DNA of 64,000 bases from Enoplolaimus lenunculus (lineage: Eukaryota > Nematoda > Enoplea > Enoplida > Thoracostomopsidae), in the NCBI GenBank assembly GCA_030248215.1, contig JASANG010002100.1:90001-154000 (forward strand), read 5' to 3'. Below the pieces are notes generated by a model, which was not told the DNA's origin, searched no databases, and was given only the letters and a program-made list of their open reading frames with translations. The position numbers and the translations under genes are program-made. Positions 12,401 to 27,400 of the stretch are shown piece after piece. Each line of letters begins with the position of its first letter. Within the stretch, counting starts at the first letter, position 1.

Positions 12401-15400
12401 CAGGGACCAGATGCGTGGGATGTAATACCCATTGCATTCCCGCAGAAGAATTTCAGCTTGGTTTTGGGGTGGGGTTAGGGATACCTTATTCTCGATATCT
12501 GCCTTCGTAAGTGCAGCATACGAAATTTCGCACGCGTTTGAGAACACTGAGTTATTTTGTTAACTGGCCATATCTTACGGGAAAATATTGTTTGATTCAA
12601 AAACAAAACCTAGAAATCGATGCTAAGCCTAACCGTATTATCGTAATGAATGTCCTTATAACAATGTAAAGAAATACAAATTTACAATAGACTGTTGTAA
12701 ATATTCTTAGCAGCAGGACACACTAATTTAAGAATGGACACCAGCTGCATTTCAACGCATTTTGGCCCCTTACCAGGCAAGGCAGGGGGCATAACCTGTC
12801 TTAAAAAATTTTTGACGCACAACTAGACTGTGATTACATTTCTGGGCAAGTCAAGAAGGTCAAGTTTTGATACGTTTCAGCGACTTTTAATTTATGCATA
12901 TGAGTGAGAGTTAAACGCGTTTTTGCATTAACTAATTTCAGTTTATCAGCAGCAATTTCGTACTTTATAACAGACAAAAACGTTGACCACGCTAAACATA
13001 CAGCGAAGAAAAATGAATTCTCCGGTATCTGGTTCCTGTTCCGGTAAAAAATTCCATATCCGTGTCCGGTTCCGGTATCCGGTAACATAATATCCCGGTC
13101 CCACTCTGCTTGCAAGTTCTGTGAACTCGACAACAACCCCGGCTAAAGTTGTTTTTGCCCCGACCCTCGAAGCAAGTTTAGCTGGCTACGGACGTGAACG
13201 AACGCTTTTTGGATCATTTAAAAAACAACAAACTTTCCGAACTAAAGTTAAGCATTCAACAAGATGGATTGCCAACGTTTTTCTTATTATAGAAATGAAA
13301 TATCGCGAAAATACCAGCAATCCTGGCACACCCAAATCGGTGCCCAAAAACACGCAATGCTATTTATATCTTTGAGCGAGAGTGGGTGAGTTATGCTGTT
13401 GAGCTTACGGATGAACCACTGGCAGATGCAAGGGGGGGTAGTAGGCATCCTGGCCTAAACCCCTTCCAACAGCGTTCAAAACCAGCATTTTAGATTAGGG
13501 TTTCGCACACAAAACGGTGTTTGGATGTCTTGATCGCTTGGCTCGCGTGGATTTTTTCGACTATGGCATCTCGGTGCTGGCGGTTCTGTCCACAAATTTA
13601 CAAATCTGTGTGTCACTGAGGGGTAAACAGCGATACAGAAAAAAAACCCGGCACCCGTTCGTTCACGATTGTCAGATCAGAAAGGAACCAACAATACATC
13701 TTGACACTGACCAGAGTTTTGCGATTGTGATACGTTTTCGATGTCAGACGCGTAACCAGAATTTCATTCAGCGAGTGGAAAATCAACTCTAAAAGTTTTT
13801 TTTGGCCCCAGGTTACTGGACAACCTGTAAAAATGTCATTTTGGAGTCTGACCAAAAAATTTATGGGGGATACATCTCCAATAACCCCCCGTGTGCCCGC
13901 GCCCCTGTCCCTGGTACAATACCGTACATAAACTTGCTGGGGTTTTTTCGAAACCGGATTCGAAACACTGCTACCCATCTACGAAAATGATGTGATGTGG
14001 TCTCAAATTTCAAACCGTTATAAAGATAAAACACTCCACGTGTCCGTTTAGTCCCTTGTTTATTTGAACAAGGTGATTTTCAAAGAAATTTGCCAAAAAT
14101 TTTGCTTGATGCTAATTAGAATATTAAAGCACAAATTTCAACCTATTTTTCATGTCACAACAAAACTTTACCTGCTAAGAAGACAGGAGGCGTAATGAAA
14201 GTTTCATTTTCACACGGTATAACCTTAGTTTTACACGCACAAGAATTTTGTAAATTATTCTGAAACCGGCTCTTATGCACTATCTCCGACCCACAGGGTT
14301 AAACTTGCGCTCAAGTTTAGGCTTAGGTTTAGGTTTCGAAAAAGCCTTACCTAAATCTATGCCTAAAGGCTTAAACGGTTGTCGCAGCCGTTTCTTTTAC
14401 CTACGACTTACGTTTGCGTTAACTTTGTGAAAAGTTATTTTTTAAATTCCAAAGGTTTGTGTTACGACTGAAACAAAAACGTTTCGTCGAAAGTTTCAAC
14501 AAATTTTGTAAATGCCAAACGGGCACCGTAGCCAGGAGGCGATCAGAAGTAATCCCTCTCGAAAAATCGCCAGCAATCAAACGCCATTTAAAAACATTTT
14601 CTAATATATGCGCATACTAAGGGTTGCGCTATACTTTTGTTGACGTCCGGCGCCGTAAGTCACCGTGCGGTATTTAAACAACTGACTCTCGTACGATAAC
14701 TTATGATGCGAACAGTGACGGACGATGCCGTTCGGATGACGTAGGACGATGGACGATGCCGTTCGGATGACGTAGGGTGAAGGACGATGCCGTTCGGATG
14801 ACGTAGGGTGATGGACGATGCCGTTCGGATGACGTAGGGTGATGGACGATGTCGTTCGGATGACGTAGGGTGATGGACGATGCCGTTCGGATGACGTACG
14901 GCGACGGACGGCGCCGGACTTCAAGTATAGCGCAACCCTTAGGCCGATTTAACATAAAATGAACGTAAATCAACATAACATCACACGTGTTATTTGCGTC
15001 GCGAATATAAAACTTATGGCCCAAGTTAATTATACGCGACCCGCCTTATATGCGTAAACCTAAACCTCTTAACCTTGGCCTGCATATAAGCCTAATAATA
15101 AGCCTAAGCTTCCTAAGGTCTAAGTCCTTTAGTCTCTTTCTTATCAACGGGTAGGACTCTATAATTAATATGGGTTAAACTTATAATTAAATACTGTAGT
15201 GACCCGAATAAGAGGGGGTTCCATTTTCAGTCCCAATCAATAGGAGTCCGTATCCCTAGTAAGAGTCCGTAAGCGTATAGAGTTCCTAAACCCTAATTAG
15301 AGTCTATAAATGTCAAATATACCTAACTGTAGTGCCTAGATGACTCCAGGACCAAATAAAGTTGAGTTCGAAACTTTAAAGCATATTTAAGTTTTGATTA

Positions 15401-18400
15401 TAAATCCAAGCTAGCATTCGAACCGCGAATCTCTGTATTCATAAAAAAATTAAAGTCCTGACATCTGAAAGGGCCAGGCGCCAAATAACCAGTTGCCAAA
15501 TATATTTCACGTAATACACATTAAAACCGCTATATATTTAATTGCTAATTCTGGCAAAACCATTGAGATAAGGTTAGTCAAAAAAACCCCGAACCAGCAA
15601 ATTACTACATTTTTTGTTTTGTTCATGATGAAAAACACCAATACCTCCTCAGCCGGATCCAGAGAGGGCATCCACCCAGGCCGACAACAAGAATCAAAAC
15701 CAAACTTTTGTCTTTATGATTTAGTACTATAATTGTGTTTGGCTTTTCGACAGCTTTTCTCACAAGCTTCATTGTTATAATTACACCTGGCAAACCGCCG
15801 TCAAAAATTTCTGGATCCGCCACTGCGTTGAATACGATTTCAAAGTAAACACACAGCGACTGTTTCAACGGACAAAAAAGTGTCATTTAATTCAAACTCG
15901 ATACCCGCTTTCTATTTCCAAAAACCCTTTAATTATATAAACTGTAAAGGCACATAAGCGTTGAACCAATGGTGTATTTTGAAATTAAAGTGAAAACAAA
16001 TCCCGCTGGCAGCACTTTGAAACATCAGATTTGTAAGCTATCAAAAGAACGACGGCAGCTCTACGACGAGCCTGTAGCCATAGTACAGACCGAGGACTCA
16101 GTCTCCCCTGGAACAATTATGTTTCCCACCAAGCAATATAGCGGGTCCATAGCTAAGGGGGAGGGGAAGGGGAGAGTTCAGCCCCCCCTGGAAAAATTTT
16201 GGCCCGCCCTGGACAAATTTTTAACTTTGCATGCAAGTTATTAAAAACCGTTGAATGCCCCTCTTAAAAATGTTTAGCCCCCCTAGCAAGATGAGCTGGC
16301 TATGGGCCCCTGCAATATAGGCGTTGCAGGTATGGTCAAGAGGATACAGCTGGATTTCCCTGGGTATCCTACGCAATTTTTGAGATACGTCGAGTGTCAT
16401 ACAGTAAAAAAATATCTACTTAATTGTCAGTGGCGGATCCAGGATTTCAAAATGGGGGGGGGCAAAATTTCACAGGTAATAAACTAATTTTTTTACCCAC
16501 ACACAAACCACGAACTATTGTCATAAAATTGCTATATAATTTTTGTCGAGATGCTGTTGGGGGGGGCCACGGCCGGGGTGGCCCCCCCATGGATCCGCCA
16601 TTGTTAATTGTGTCACACTGTTACCTATTAAGTTTTTTTGCTCAAAAGCCTCACTTGGATCACAACCTCCAGTCAACCGAAAGTAGGCAACAATACTCCT
16701 AGTAACCTGATTGTGCAAGCGGCGGTTGTTGGCTTTCCGCGGTGAGTATATTCTGGTTTATACAGCCTTGCCAAATATTCTGTCAGTGTCCAATGGTCCA
16801 TGCTTATAAACACTGCTATACTGGTGTCCCAAGCGTATAGAATTAATTTCACACGAACCAGAGAACCAAATAATATACAAAAAACAGCGATTGGTTCAAT
16901 TTCAATACAGAACGCCTTTGCGCATATATTAAATCGGTAGTTGACACACGTTGCATGTTCAATAAAAAAACTTGGCGTTTATAAAAAAGTGTGTCTCCAG
17001 CAGGGTTCCAACAGGAACTAAAGGCGGACCAGGAATGCGAGTTGAACGGTTTTTTTGCAGGAACCGGAACAGGAATGAGAATTGAATTTTTTACGACGAA
17101 CAGGAACCGGAATTTGAAATAGTTTTGTCACCCAATTTTTGATGGACTTGTTAGAAAACAAGCTAATAAAGTGTCTTAAGCGAATTTTTAGATATTTCGT
17201 CATGGAACCGAAACACAAATGAGAATTGAATTTTTTGCACGAACAGAAACCGGAATTTGAAATAGTTTTGTCACCTAATTATTGATGGAATTTTTAGAAA
17301 ACCAGCTAATAAAGTGTCTAAAGCGAATTTTTAGATATTTCCTCATCAAGTTTTGCGAAACCACCACGTCAGATGTTTAATTTGTATTTTTCCGAACAAC
17401 TGCGTATCTCGTTATTTTCCCAACGACTCTAATCCTTGTAAATCAGATCAATTTTGAGAGGTGGCAAATATTGTTTACCACTGGCGGAATTTCTTCATTT
17501 TGTTACAGTACCTCCTACAATTGCGTTTGGTTTCTAGCTCGCTTCGTTTTCGACGCTTTTTTCACTATGCCGTTCTCTCGCGCCCCCGTCAGAAATTTTA
17601 AGATCCGCCATTGATAAAAATTGAACTGACAGACACTGGCCATAGTTTAACGTGGCCATGGTCAATATAGCAAAATTGAAACTTTCATAGCTAAGAAACC
17701 AGTCGTTAAGTATTAACAAAATGACTGTAATTTATGTTAATTAATTAGCTGAAAACGACATTTGATTGCGTGCAAAAATAATAAAATGGTCAAATTTTTA
17801 AAATATAAACAACTTCAAATTAAAAAAAACACCAGCTATTATGGGTAGCATATGCATTTTTTGCCAGATACACGTTTGTTATAAATAGGCCTTCGCCTGA
17901 TACTATACATGGTCTAGTATTAATTGCCCCGGGTACATACCAAAGCGGGTCAAGACGAGCTTAGTCCCCCTATGAAAATGTGTCACTCTTATTAGAACAA
18001 TTTTAGTCCTAGTTGTACCTATGTCATGTAAATCTCACGTTTACCCATTCTAAAATTTTTTAGCTCTCGATATGCATGCTGGGCTAAGTACGGTCAACGA
18101 TTGCTGTCAAAAACCAGGACGCACCAAACTCTGAATTGGTTTGATAAGCCTAAACTTCCTAGGCTCAAAAGCTCCCAGGCGCTCTGTTTCTCAGCAGACA
18201 GGCCTCTATAATTAATATGGGTCATGGACCAAACTTATAACGGGAGCATATATCCCTGCTATCCCTCTCCTTGTAAACGCCCCTGTAATAAACTCTGCGT
18301 GCATTATTTTCAGCGGTGGATCCAGAAATTTCTGACGGAGGGGCAGGGTGGCAATTGTTATGAAACGCAAAAATAGTAAGGTCGGAATCTTATCATTTTA

Positions 18401-21400
18401 TCATCAAAAAATTTTCGGAGGTTGAAAAATTGTAAGGTAGGAAGGATCTTATCATTTTATTACCAAAAAATCCTCGGATGGGGAAATTGTCAAATAAAGA
18501 CCTTACCGTTTTATATAAAAAATTCTAATGGGTGGGCGTACACCCTCCCCCCCGCGTTGAATCTGAGCTCAGTCCATTGTTTTTAATATCATGATTAGAA
18601 AATTTATTCCAAAATCGGGTACATGAAAATTTTCAAATTTAACATGTCAACATTACAGCTATTCATAAGACGATTTAAATAGTGAAGCGTTGAAGCATAT
18701 TCCCAGCAGCCAAACAATCATAATTGCATTGAGGCTGATATTTTTGCTTCTAGACTGCAATTTTAGACTAAAAATCACTAAGAACATAGTGGTTAAATCG
18801 GCGTTTGCTAAATAAATATTTACACCGTATAACATGTAAAGCATTTGCATTGTTCTTGATTTTGCATTTTCCATACTATTCGCTAAATGAAATATACTTT
18901 TATGTGAAAAATTTAAATCGTATATACCTAACACAGAGGCGAATGTCTTAAGCTTGATTACCGAAAGATGATGGAATGAAGCATTTTAATTTAAAATTTC
19001 AAATTATCAACAAGCAGGGGCTGTAACTTTTACACAGGTGCTCGAATGTTTCCTATGCAAGGCTAAGCAGGGGCTGTAACTTTTACATAGGTGCTCGAAT
19101 GTTTCCTATACAAGGCTAACCAGGGGCTGTAACTTTTACATAGGTGCTCGAATGTTTCCTATGCAAGGCTAAGCAGGGGCTGTAACTTTTACATAGGTGC
19201 TCAAATGTTTCCTATACAAGGCTAAGCAGGGGCTGTAACTTTTACACAGGTGCTCGAATGTTTCCTATGCAAGGCTAAGCAGGGGCTGTAACTTTTACAC
19301 AGGTGCTCGAATGTTTCCTATGCAAGGCTAAGCAGGGGCTGTAACTTTTACATAGGTGCTCAAATGTTTCCTATACAAGGCTAAACAGGGGCTGTAACTT
19401 TTACACAGGTGCTCGAATGTTTCCTATGCAAGGCTAAGCAGGGGCTGTAACTTTTACACAGGTGCTCGAATGTTTCCTATGCAAGGCTAAGCAGGGGCTG
19501 TAACTTTTACACAGGTGCTCGAATGTTTCCTATGCAAGGCTAAGCAGGGGCTGTAACTTTTACACAGGTGCTCGAATGTTTCCTATGCAAGGCTAAGCAG
19601 GGGCTGTAACTTTTACACAGGTGCTCGAATGTTTCCTATGCAAGGCTAAGCAGGGGCTGTAACTTTTACATAGGTGCTCGAATGTTTCCTATACAAGGCT
19701 AACCAGGGGCTGTAACTTTTACATAGGTGCTCGAATGTTTCCTATGCAAGGCTAAGCAGGGGCTGTAACTTTTACATAGGTGCTCGAATGTTTCCTATGC
19801 AAGGCTAAGCAGGGGCTGTAACTTTTACACAGGTGCTCAAATGTTTCCTATACAAGGCTAAGCAGGGGCTGTAACTTTTACACAGGTGCTCGAATGTTTC
19901 CTATGCAAGGCTAAGCAGGGGCTGTAACTTTTACACAGGTGCTCGAATGTTTCCTATGCAAGGCTAAGCAGGGGCTGTAACTTTTACATAGGTGCTCAAA
20001 TGTTTCCTATACAAGGCTAAGCAGGGGCTGTAACTTTTACACAGGTGCTGATGTTTCATGCAAGGCTAAGCAGGGGCTGTAACTTTTACACAGGTGCTCG
20101 ATGTTTCATATTCAAGGCTAAGCAGGGGCTGTAACTTTTACACAGGTGCTCGAATGTTTCCTATGCAAGGCTAACCAGGGGCTGTAACTTTTACATAGGT
20201 GCTCGAATGTTTCCTATGCAAGGCTAAGCAGGGGCTGTAACTTTTACATAGGTGCTCAAATGTTTCCTATACAAGGCTAAGCAGGGGCTGAAACTTTTAC
20301 ACAGGTGCTCGAATGTTTCCTATGCAAGGCTAAGCAGGGGCTGTAACTTTTACAAAGGTGCTCGAAAGATTCCTATCCAAGGCTAGACCAGGGGCTGTAA
20401 CTTTTACATAGGTGCTCGAATGTTTCCTATACAAGGCTAACCTGGGGCTGTAACTTTTACATAGGTGCTCTAATGTTTCCTATGCAAGGCTAAGCAGGGG
20501 CTGTAACTTTTACATAGGTGCTCGAATGTTTCCTATGCAAGGCTAAGCAGGGGCTGTAACTTTTACATAGGTGCTCAAATGTTTCCTATGCAAGGCTAAG
20601 CAGGGGCTGTAACTTTTACATAGGTGCTCAAATGTTTCCTATACAAGGCTAAGCAGGGGCTGTAACTTTTACATAGGTGCTCAAATGTTTCCTATACAAG
20701 GCTAAGCAGGGGCTGTAACTTTTACATAGGTGCTCGAATGTTTCCTATACAAGGCTAACCAGGGGCTGTAACTTTTACATAGGTGCTCGAATGTTTCCTA
20801 TACAAGGCTAACCAGGGGCTGTAACTTTTACATAGGTGCTCGAATGTTTCCTATACAAGGCTAACCAGGGGCTGTAACTTTTACATAGGTGCTCGAATGT
20901 TTCCTATGCAAGGCTAAGCAGGGGCTGTAACTTTTACATAGGTGCTCGAATGTTTCCTATGCAAGGCTAAGCAGGGGCTGTAACTTTTACATAGGTGCTC
21001 AAATGTTTCCTATGCAAGGCTAAGCAGGGGCTGTAACTTTTACATAGGTGCTCAAATGTTTCCTATACAAGGCTAAGCAGGGGCTGTAACTTTTACATAG
21101 GTGCTCAAATGTTTCCTATACAAGGCTAAGCAGGGGCTGTAACTTTTACATAGGTGCTCGAATGTTTCCTATACAAGGCTAACCAGGGGCTGTAACTTTT
21201 ACATAGGTGCTCGAATGTTTCCTATACAAGGCTAACCAGGGGCTGTAACTTTTACATAGGTGCTCGAATGGTTCCTGTACAAGGCTAACGCCATACCACT
21301 CTTAGGCAACGGATGCGAGTCCCGCTGTTGAATACCTGCTTCAAAATTAATGAACCCCGCAACCAGCAATTATAGGGTGGATAAGAATAATTTACCTAAC

Positions 21401-24400
21401 ATAAAATTCTTTTAATGCTGTTGCTAAAATTTTCAGCCCAGCAGCTGGATAACGATGTCTGTAAGAGTGGACAGCGACTTGCCTCGTAACCCCCTCACCA
21501 GGTCCATAGCCAGCTCACCATGCTAGGGGGGCTAAAAAAATTTTATGAGAGGCGTTCAAGGGTTTTTATTGACTTGTAAGTAAGGTTGAAAATTTTCTGG
21601 GTTGGCCAAAATTTTTTCATGGGGGCTGAGCCTCCCATGCCCCCCTTGGCTACGGGCCCGCCCCTCACCCCGCAGAAGCGGCCTTGCATTTTATACGTAC
21701 CTGAGTCGGCGACGGGGTGGCGGTAAGCGACGCTCTCGACGAACTGTTAGCAGAAGACGACGCTCCGCTGTCTCTAGAACGTCCTTGTTGCCCTGCAGAA
21801 CCAGATGATGCCCCTGAACCAGTGCCACTTGACGGCGACCCACACGGTGGGGGGACGTTGCTTGAAAATTGCGCATGGGTATGGACGTGTGGATGACCGG
21901 ATGAATCTTCAGCGGACAACAATGAAGAAGTGTCGCAAAATGCTGAATCACTGTCTGGACTGTGAGGTCGGGCAGTTTGGTGAGCGTGGTTTGCAACTTG
22001 ATCAGCCTAAAGTGAAAATAAATTAGAGAATAATGGAAAAATGTTCAAATCTAATACTAGATTACATTCAAATATCAGAACGTAGCTAACAATTCTTCCA
22101 GACGTGGCTTAAGGTAAACAAAGTGTTTACGTGACAAAGCTTAACAGCGCACACAGATGCATTTTTAACACTTTAACAACGACTTTATTCCATTATTGAG
22201 CGAAGCGAAACTCCGAGCGACGCTCGGAGTTTCGCGAAGCGTTTTATGTTTTGTACTTTGGGGTCGAAAGGTGGATGTCCGTCCGTCCGTCTGTCCGTCT
22301 GTCGGTCCGAAAAGAATCTCAGGAACGGCTGAACCGATTTTGATAAACTTTTTTTGTTTGAAAGCCAATTATCCTGGGGTGTTAACCTCGCATTGGGGTT
22401 TAAAAATTTCAAGCCGTTTATTAGCTACAGGCTAATTTGCATAATTAATTAAGCCTAAATTAGAACTTTCCACAATATTTCACTAATTATTACAGTTAGA
22501 AGCAATCTAAATTTCGCATTAAAGGGTTTTTGGGTGCGAGGAATCTGCTTAGACTGTTTACAAACCTCCAAAACCGATGATTGAGCAGTTAGCTAATAGA
22601 TAATTTGCCTATTAGTACAGGTTATATGCCTAAATTAGGACTTTACAATATTTCACTAATTATTAAGGTTAAAAGCAATATAATTTCAGCACTAAAGGGT
22701 TTTTAGGTGCATGGAATTTGAATAAATAGTTTACAAACATCCAAAGCCGATAATTGAATAGTTAGCTAATCACTAATTTGCATATTAGCTTAATTAACAA
22801 TGCAAAACTATGACTTTTTAAATTATTTCAATAATTTTTAGGGTTCACTGAAGGTTTTTCGGTGCGAGGAATCCGATAAATTGTTTACAAACCTCCAACA
22901 CCGATAATTGATTTGTTAGCTAATAGTTAATTTGCATATTAGCTTAACTGACAAGACAAAATTAGGACTTTTTAAATTATTCCAAAAATTATAGGGTGGC
23001 TGAAGGGTTTTTGGGTGCGAGGAATCTGAGGAAATTGCTTACAAACCTCCAAAACCGATAAATGAATAGTTAGCTAATAGCTAATTTGCATATTACCTTA
23101 ATTGCTTACGTGTGTTCGAGCTTCGCTCAATAAATGTAGTCCCACTACGACTGGTTCTATATATTTATAGCGTTGCGTTCAGGTGCAATATTTGTTTGGT
23201 CCATGTTCCTTTTAAGGGCATCCACTTTTCTGTAGGCACTATAAAATAGAGGTGGCTAGGATTAAGGCTATTATTTTTGCTTTGGCTTAAGCTTAGTTAC
23301 AGACTTATTTTTACGCTGAAGTTTACGCTTAGCCTTAGGAATAAGGAATATGCTGAGACATATACTGTTACGCCCGTGAAATAACACATGTCATCTTTAT
23401 CAGGTTTTCCACCGTTATTGTAACCCAATAAAATTTGTGAACATACGCGGGCACATGCAAACATTTATATTACGTGTATGACAGAAAAAATATGTAAAAC
23501 TAAGTCAATCAGTTCCTGGTAGTTGGTATAAACAAATACAAATGATGGTTTCAATTTTTTGAAGATTTTCAAAAAATATATATTTTTATATATACACCTA
23601 CTAACAAACCAATACTTTTATATCATGAGACCACAATTTCGGAATACTGTAGTTACGTTGCATACAAATTTTCGGACAAGACTCACTACCAGAGATGGAT
23701 TGACTATCTGGCATACCGGGGACTTACCTGCTGGCCCGTGGTCACTACACGAAATGCAAACGTTTCCGATGTTCTAAGGATCTGTTAAGGTACTCCTTCT
23801 TGTTATTTCGTTCCTTAACAGGATACCTTTGCTTTGAGTATCCTCAACAAGGTCTCTGCTGGGCTCCCGTTACGATATTCAATCGTGGACCGCTCCGTAT
23901 CAGAATGCTAGGTCCGTTCTTAGTGCCAGTTTAGCAATGCTGGTTACTTACCAACTTTTGTCCCACTGCACCATTGGAAGCAAACTGGGATCGGCTCCCA
24001 AAAATCCCTGAGCTGTTTTCGAATCCAATTTGGCTGGCGTTTTTCGCGTTGATCCCCGTAGCGCGGCCACAGGACGCTTGAGTCTTCGGCAACGTTGTTG
24101 TCGAGCACGCAGCCAAATGTGCGAACCAAGAATTGCCGTCGCTTGTTGCGTTCGGGTTGTTCAGTTGAGATTCAAGTTCGCACAGTTCGCCAAGCAATTC
24201 GTCGAGATCAACATCGGGGCTTTCTGAAACAAATGACAATCCACAATGATGGGATCGAGAAATTTTTGACTGGGCGAGCGTGCGAATGCTGAAAATAACT
24301 TTAATGGCAAATGTGCTCTGTAAAAGCTTAAACTAACTTGATTTAAGCTTAAGCTAATACACCAGTATTAAACTAACTTTTTAAATTAACTAAACTAACA

Positions 24401-27400
24401 GGTAGGTTTATGCTTGAACTCATTTAAAATCTTACATATTTTCAGTTTAAGCTAAACTTATTGAACTCTACGATACACGGCGGCACTTGTTACTTAATCT
24501 AAAAATAAGTTTACTTGTACTCGTGTTAAACTTAAAAACACGTTAGTTTAAGTAAAACTTAAAATTCTACTTTAGTTAATCCGTCCAGCCGTTTAAGTTT
24601 TACTTAAACTGATATTCAAGTTCAGTTAAGCTATAATTTAAGTTTAAGTTTTTAGAGAGTGGTTTTGTAGAAAAGAGACCAAAATCCTTGCTTTCCGTGT
24701 TCTTTGCGAACACATTTGCATATGGAGCAGGCTAAACTGCTATATTTTCAAGCCTAAGTTCTGTACCACGGCGATGCCGCAACCTCGTGTGATATCATTT
24801 TACAGACGTAGCAGCGGACTCAAAAGCGATAGGCACCAGAATATAATGTCAGAAGAAAATTTGCTAACGAAACGGGCGATAAGCTAAGTAAGCATGAATA
24901 ACGCGAGTTTTAGTGTAAAAATTGTGCCGAACGCGGAAAATGCCTTGAAATCCTACGTCGGAACAGTTTTTAAGCCCCAGGTGGCTGGGTCCCGGAGTAC
25001 AGTGGTTGCAATCCGCGGCGGGTGCTGCCATACAAACAATTTCGAAACATTCTGAAACATTCTTCGAATCACACGGAGTACGTTAATCAAAATCTGTGTT
25101 ATATTTCATGCTTACCTTGAATATTAAGCGCCGAATAGCGATAACTGTCCATTTTGGGCTTGGGCAGCATTGACGGCTTAGGCCTCGGTTTTGCTTGCGA
25201 CGGATCACCAGCTCCGGGTGGTGGTGGCGGAAGGTTTGGATGTGGACGGGGTCCAATCGAATTTTGACTATGACCAGCAGAAGGACTAAGGTCGATGGAA
25301 TTATTTAAATTATTGCGATTAGCTGATAGCTGATGACTAGTATTGGAAGACGTTGCTGTTGCTGTTATTGCTACTGGTGAGGTACAATTAACCATATTTG
25401 GTCGCACACTGTCTAATCCCTGAAAACAACACTGTTTCTTTTGTAGTATCCGACAAATGCTTGGTGAACCGGCTAGCATTTGGGCATTTGGTCAACGTAT
25501 AGAACACGGCTGTAACCAATAACAGATCCATGGGGGGGCCACCACCCCGGCCATGGCCCCCCCAACAAAATCTCGACAAAAATTATATAGCAATTTTATG
25601 GCAATAGTTCGTGATTTGTGTGTGGGTCAAAAATACGTTTATTACCTGTGGAATTTTACCCTCCCCCCATTTTCAGATCCTGGATCCGCCACTGGCTGTA
25701 CCAGTAGTATAAACATATTCGTAAGCCTAAGCATAAGTCATAGCCTAGACGTAGGAATGAACTTATACCTGCGCTTAAGCAGAACTTAATCTACAGCGTA
25801 AGATTACTGTATTGCAGTCCCGCAGAAAAACGTTCAGCAACCTGATCATTACATGGGCCGAGCATTTTAAAAAAATGCAAAAATCTTGGTTATGTAATTA
25901 TTTCCCTGCACTTTGGCGTGTCAGTTTATGTGAAAATGCAATGGTGTTTTTTCTCTGTCACTCCTGCTTAGAACTAAAAACGAGTGGAACTTGATTTATT
26001 TTGGCATTCACAGTTTTCGATGACTTACAAACAAGGTTGAAATTTTTCTAGGGGAGTGGCAAAAGTTTTTCAGGGGGGGGGGTCTGAGCACCGAACCGAC
26101 TTATTACTAGTTGTATCGTAGAATCTAAAAAACTTACTAAAGACATGGTGCAATTTTGTCCTTCCAGTTTTAAAACGCATGACTGCCTTAAAAAGCACCT
26201 TCCATCGGATCATTACAGAAGAATAAAGTAAAAACGGCGACTTTTACTGTTAAAATTATTTTTTCATGACAAATATTTACGGTAGCCGTACACATTCCAA
26301 GTTGTGTGAAGCCACGTTGTCAACCGGCCAGTAGCCAGCGCATCTTGTTTGGTGTGAAGGGGGTTAACTATTTTCAGGAGAGGCATACAAGGGTTTTCGA
26401 TGACTTTACAAGCAAAATAGAAAACTTGCTAGGGGGTGTTAAAATTCTTCAAAATGTGGCGAGCCACCTGACCCTTTTCAGGCTCAGGCACGTAGCCAGC
26501 TCATCTTGCTAGGGGGGGGGGCTAAAATTATTTCAGAAGGGGCATTCAAGGGTTTTTAATAACTTACCTAGAAAGGTTGAAAATTTTTCAGGTGGCCAAA
26601 ATTTTTCCAGGGGGGGGCTGAGCCCACCTGGCTCCCGTTTGGCTACGGGCCCGTTCAGCCCACAAATCCACATATCAATCCAGCTGTTAGCTGAAATAGT
26701 ATACGATTGGCTTCAAGCCAATTATTCTGATATCTTGAACAAAACGTATATAAACAGCGGCGTAAACAAAAAGTTCGGACCGGTATGAAACAACACAAAT
26801 AGTGTCTTATATAATAGTATTGGCAAACCGATAACAATTAGAGGCACTGCTGATGGATCCAAGGGGCGACAAAGCGTACCCCCATCGTCAGAAATCCGGA
26901 CTTCTGCGCTAAGATGTAGCAGTAAAAAGTGTTTGGTTTTTCGCTCGCTTCGCTTGTGACAGTTTTTTACTATTATTTATCGTGCAGTATTCTCTATCAC
27001 AAATTTTAGAAGCCATTACTAGGGGGCGCTATCCGTCGACCCCCCCCCGTCTCGGGAGTCTCGGTACTCCACTAAGCACTGATTTTTTGAGCGATTTTGC
27101 GTCGCACGTCAACTTTGAGCTCTGTAAAACGACTCAAAATATCGCTGCTATACAAAGCTCAAAGAAACACAAAATATACACATTCTCCTACTATGAAACA
27201 GCAAAACGGGCCCGTAACCACAAAGGGGCAAGGTAGGACTCGGCCCCCTCCTTGAAAAAATTTGCCCCCGCCCTATACAACGTTGCTTGTAACTCATTGA
27301 AACCCTGTGAATGCCCCTCCTGAAAAATTGTTTTAGTCCCCCTAGCAAACGTGAGCTGGCTACGAGTCTGCAGCAAAAACTCGCTACGTTCAGGAAACGT

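Larger units (their letters stand above)
11469..21700 (-). other. 10-kb intron packed with repeats
   Basis: From the left: family E (11747-12064), unique 12065-12820, family D fragment (12830-13105), unique 13110-14280 with no recognisable feature (plus-strand frame 13517-13792 resembles nothing), TTAGGC-like tract (14290-14370), family T with 31-bp minisatellite (14618-14941), unique 14950-15640, family C (15645-15826), family A (16141-16311), family B (16428-16603), unique 16610-17000, 144-bp tandem repeat (17000-17345), family C fragment (17517-17616), unique 17620-18310, family C end (18311-18365), AT-rich 18370-19013, 53-bp satellite (19014-21289), family A (21499-21660). Confidence 0.85.

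Noticed and set aside
14601-15024. Two overlapping minus-strand frames with repeated [11 protein letters not shown]
   Set aside because: Produced by the 31-bp minisatellite in family T.
19014-21289. CRISPR-like or coding repeat array of 53 bp
   Set aside because: No spacers; 53 is not a multiple of three and frames are broken; it is a satellite.
21691-21996. 101-residue minus-strand frame over the Ser-rich exon
   Set aside because: Wrong frame; the phase-consistent frame gives the SPDSDSAF block and joins neighbouring exons.
22165-22435. Open frames with [12 protein letters not shown] and [13 protein letters not shown] on both strands
   Set aside because: Lie in the GTCCGTCC run and the following block of the non-coding family-I element.
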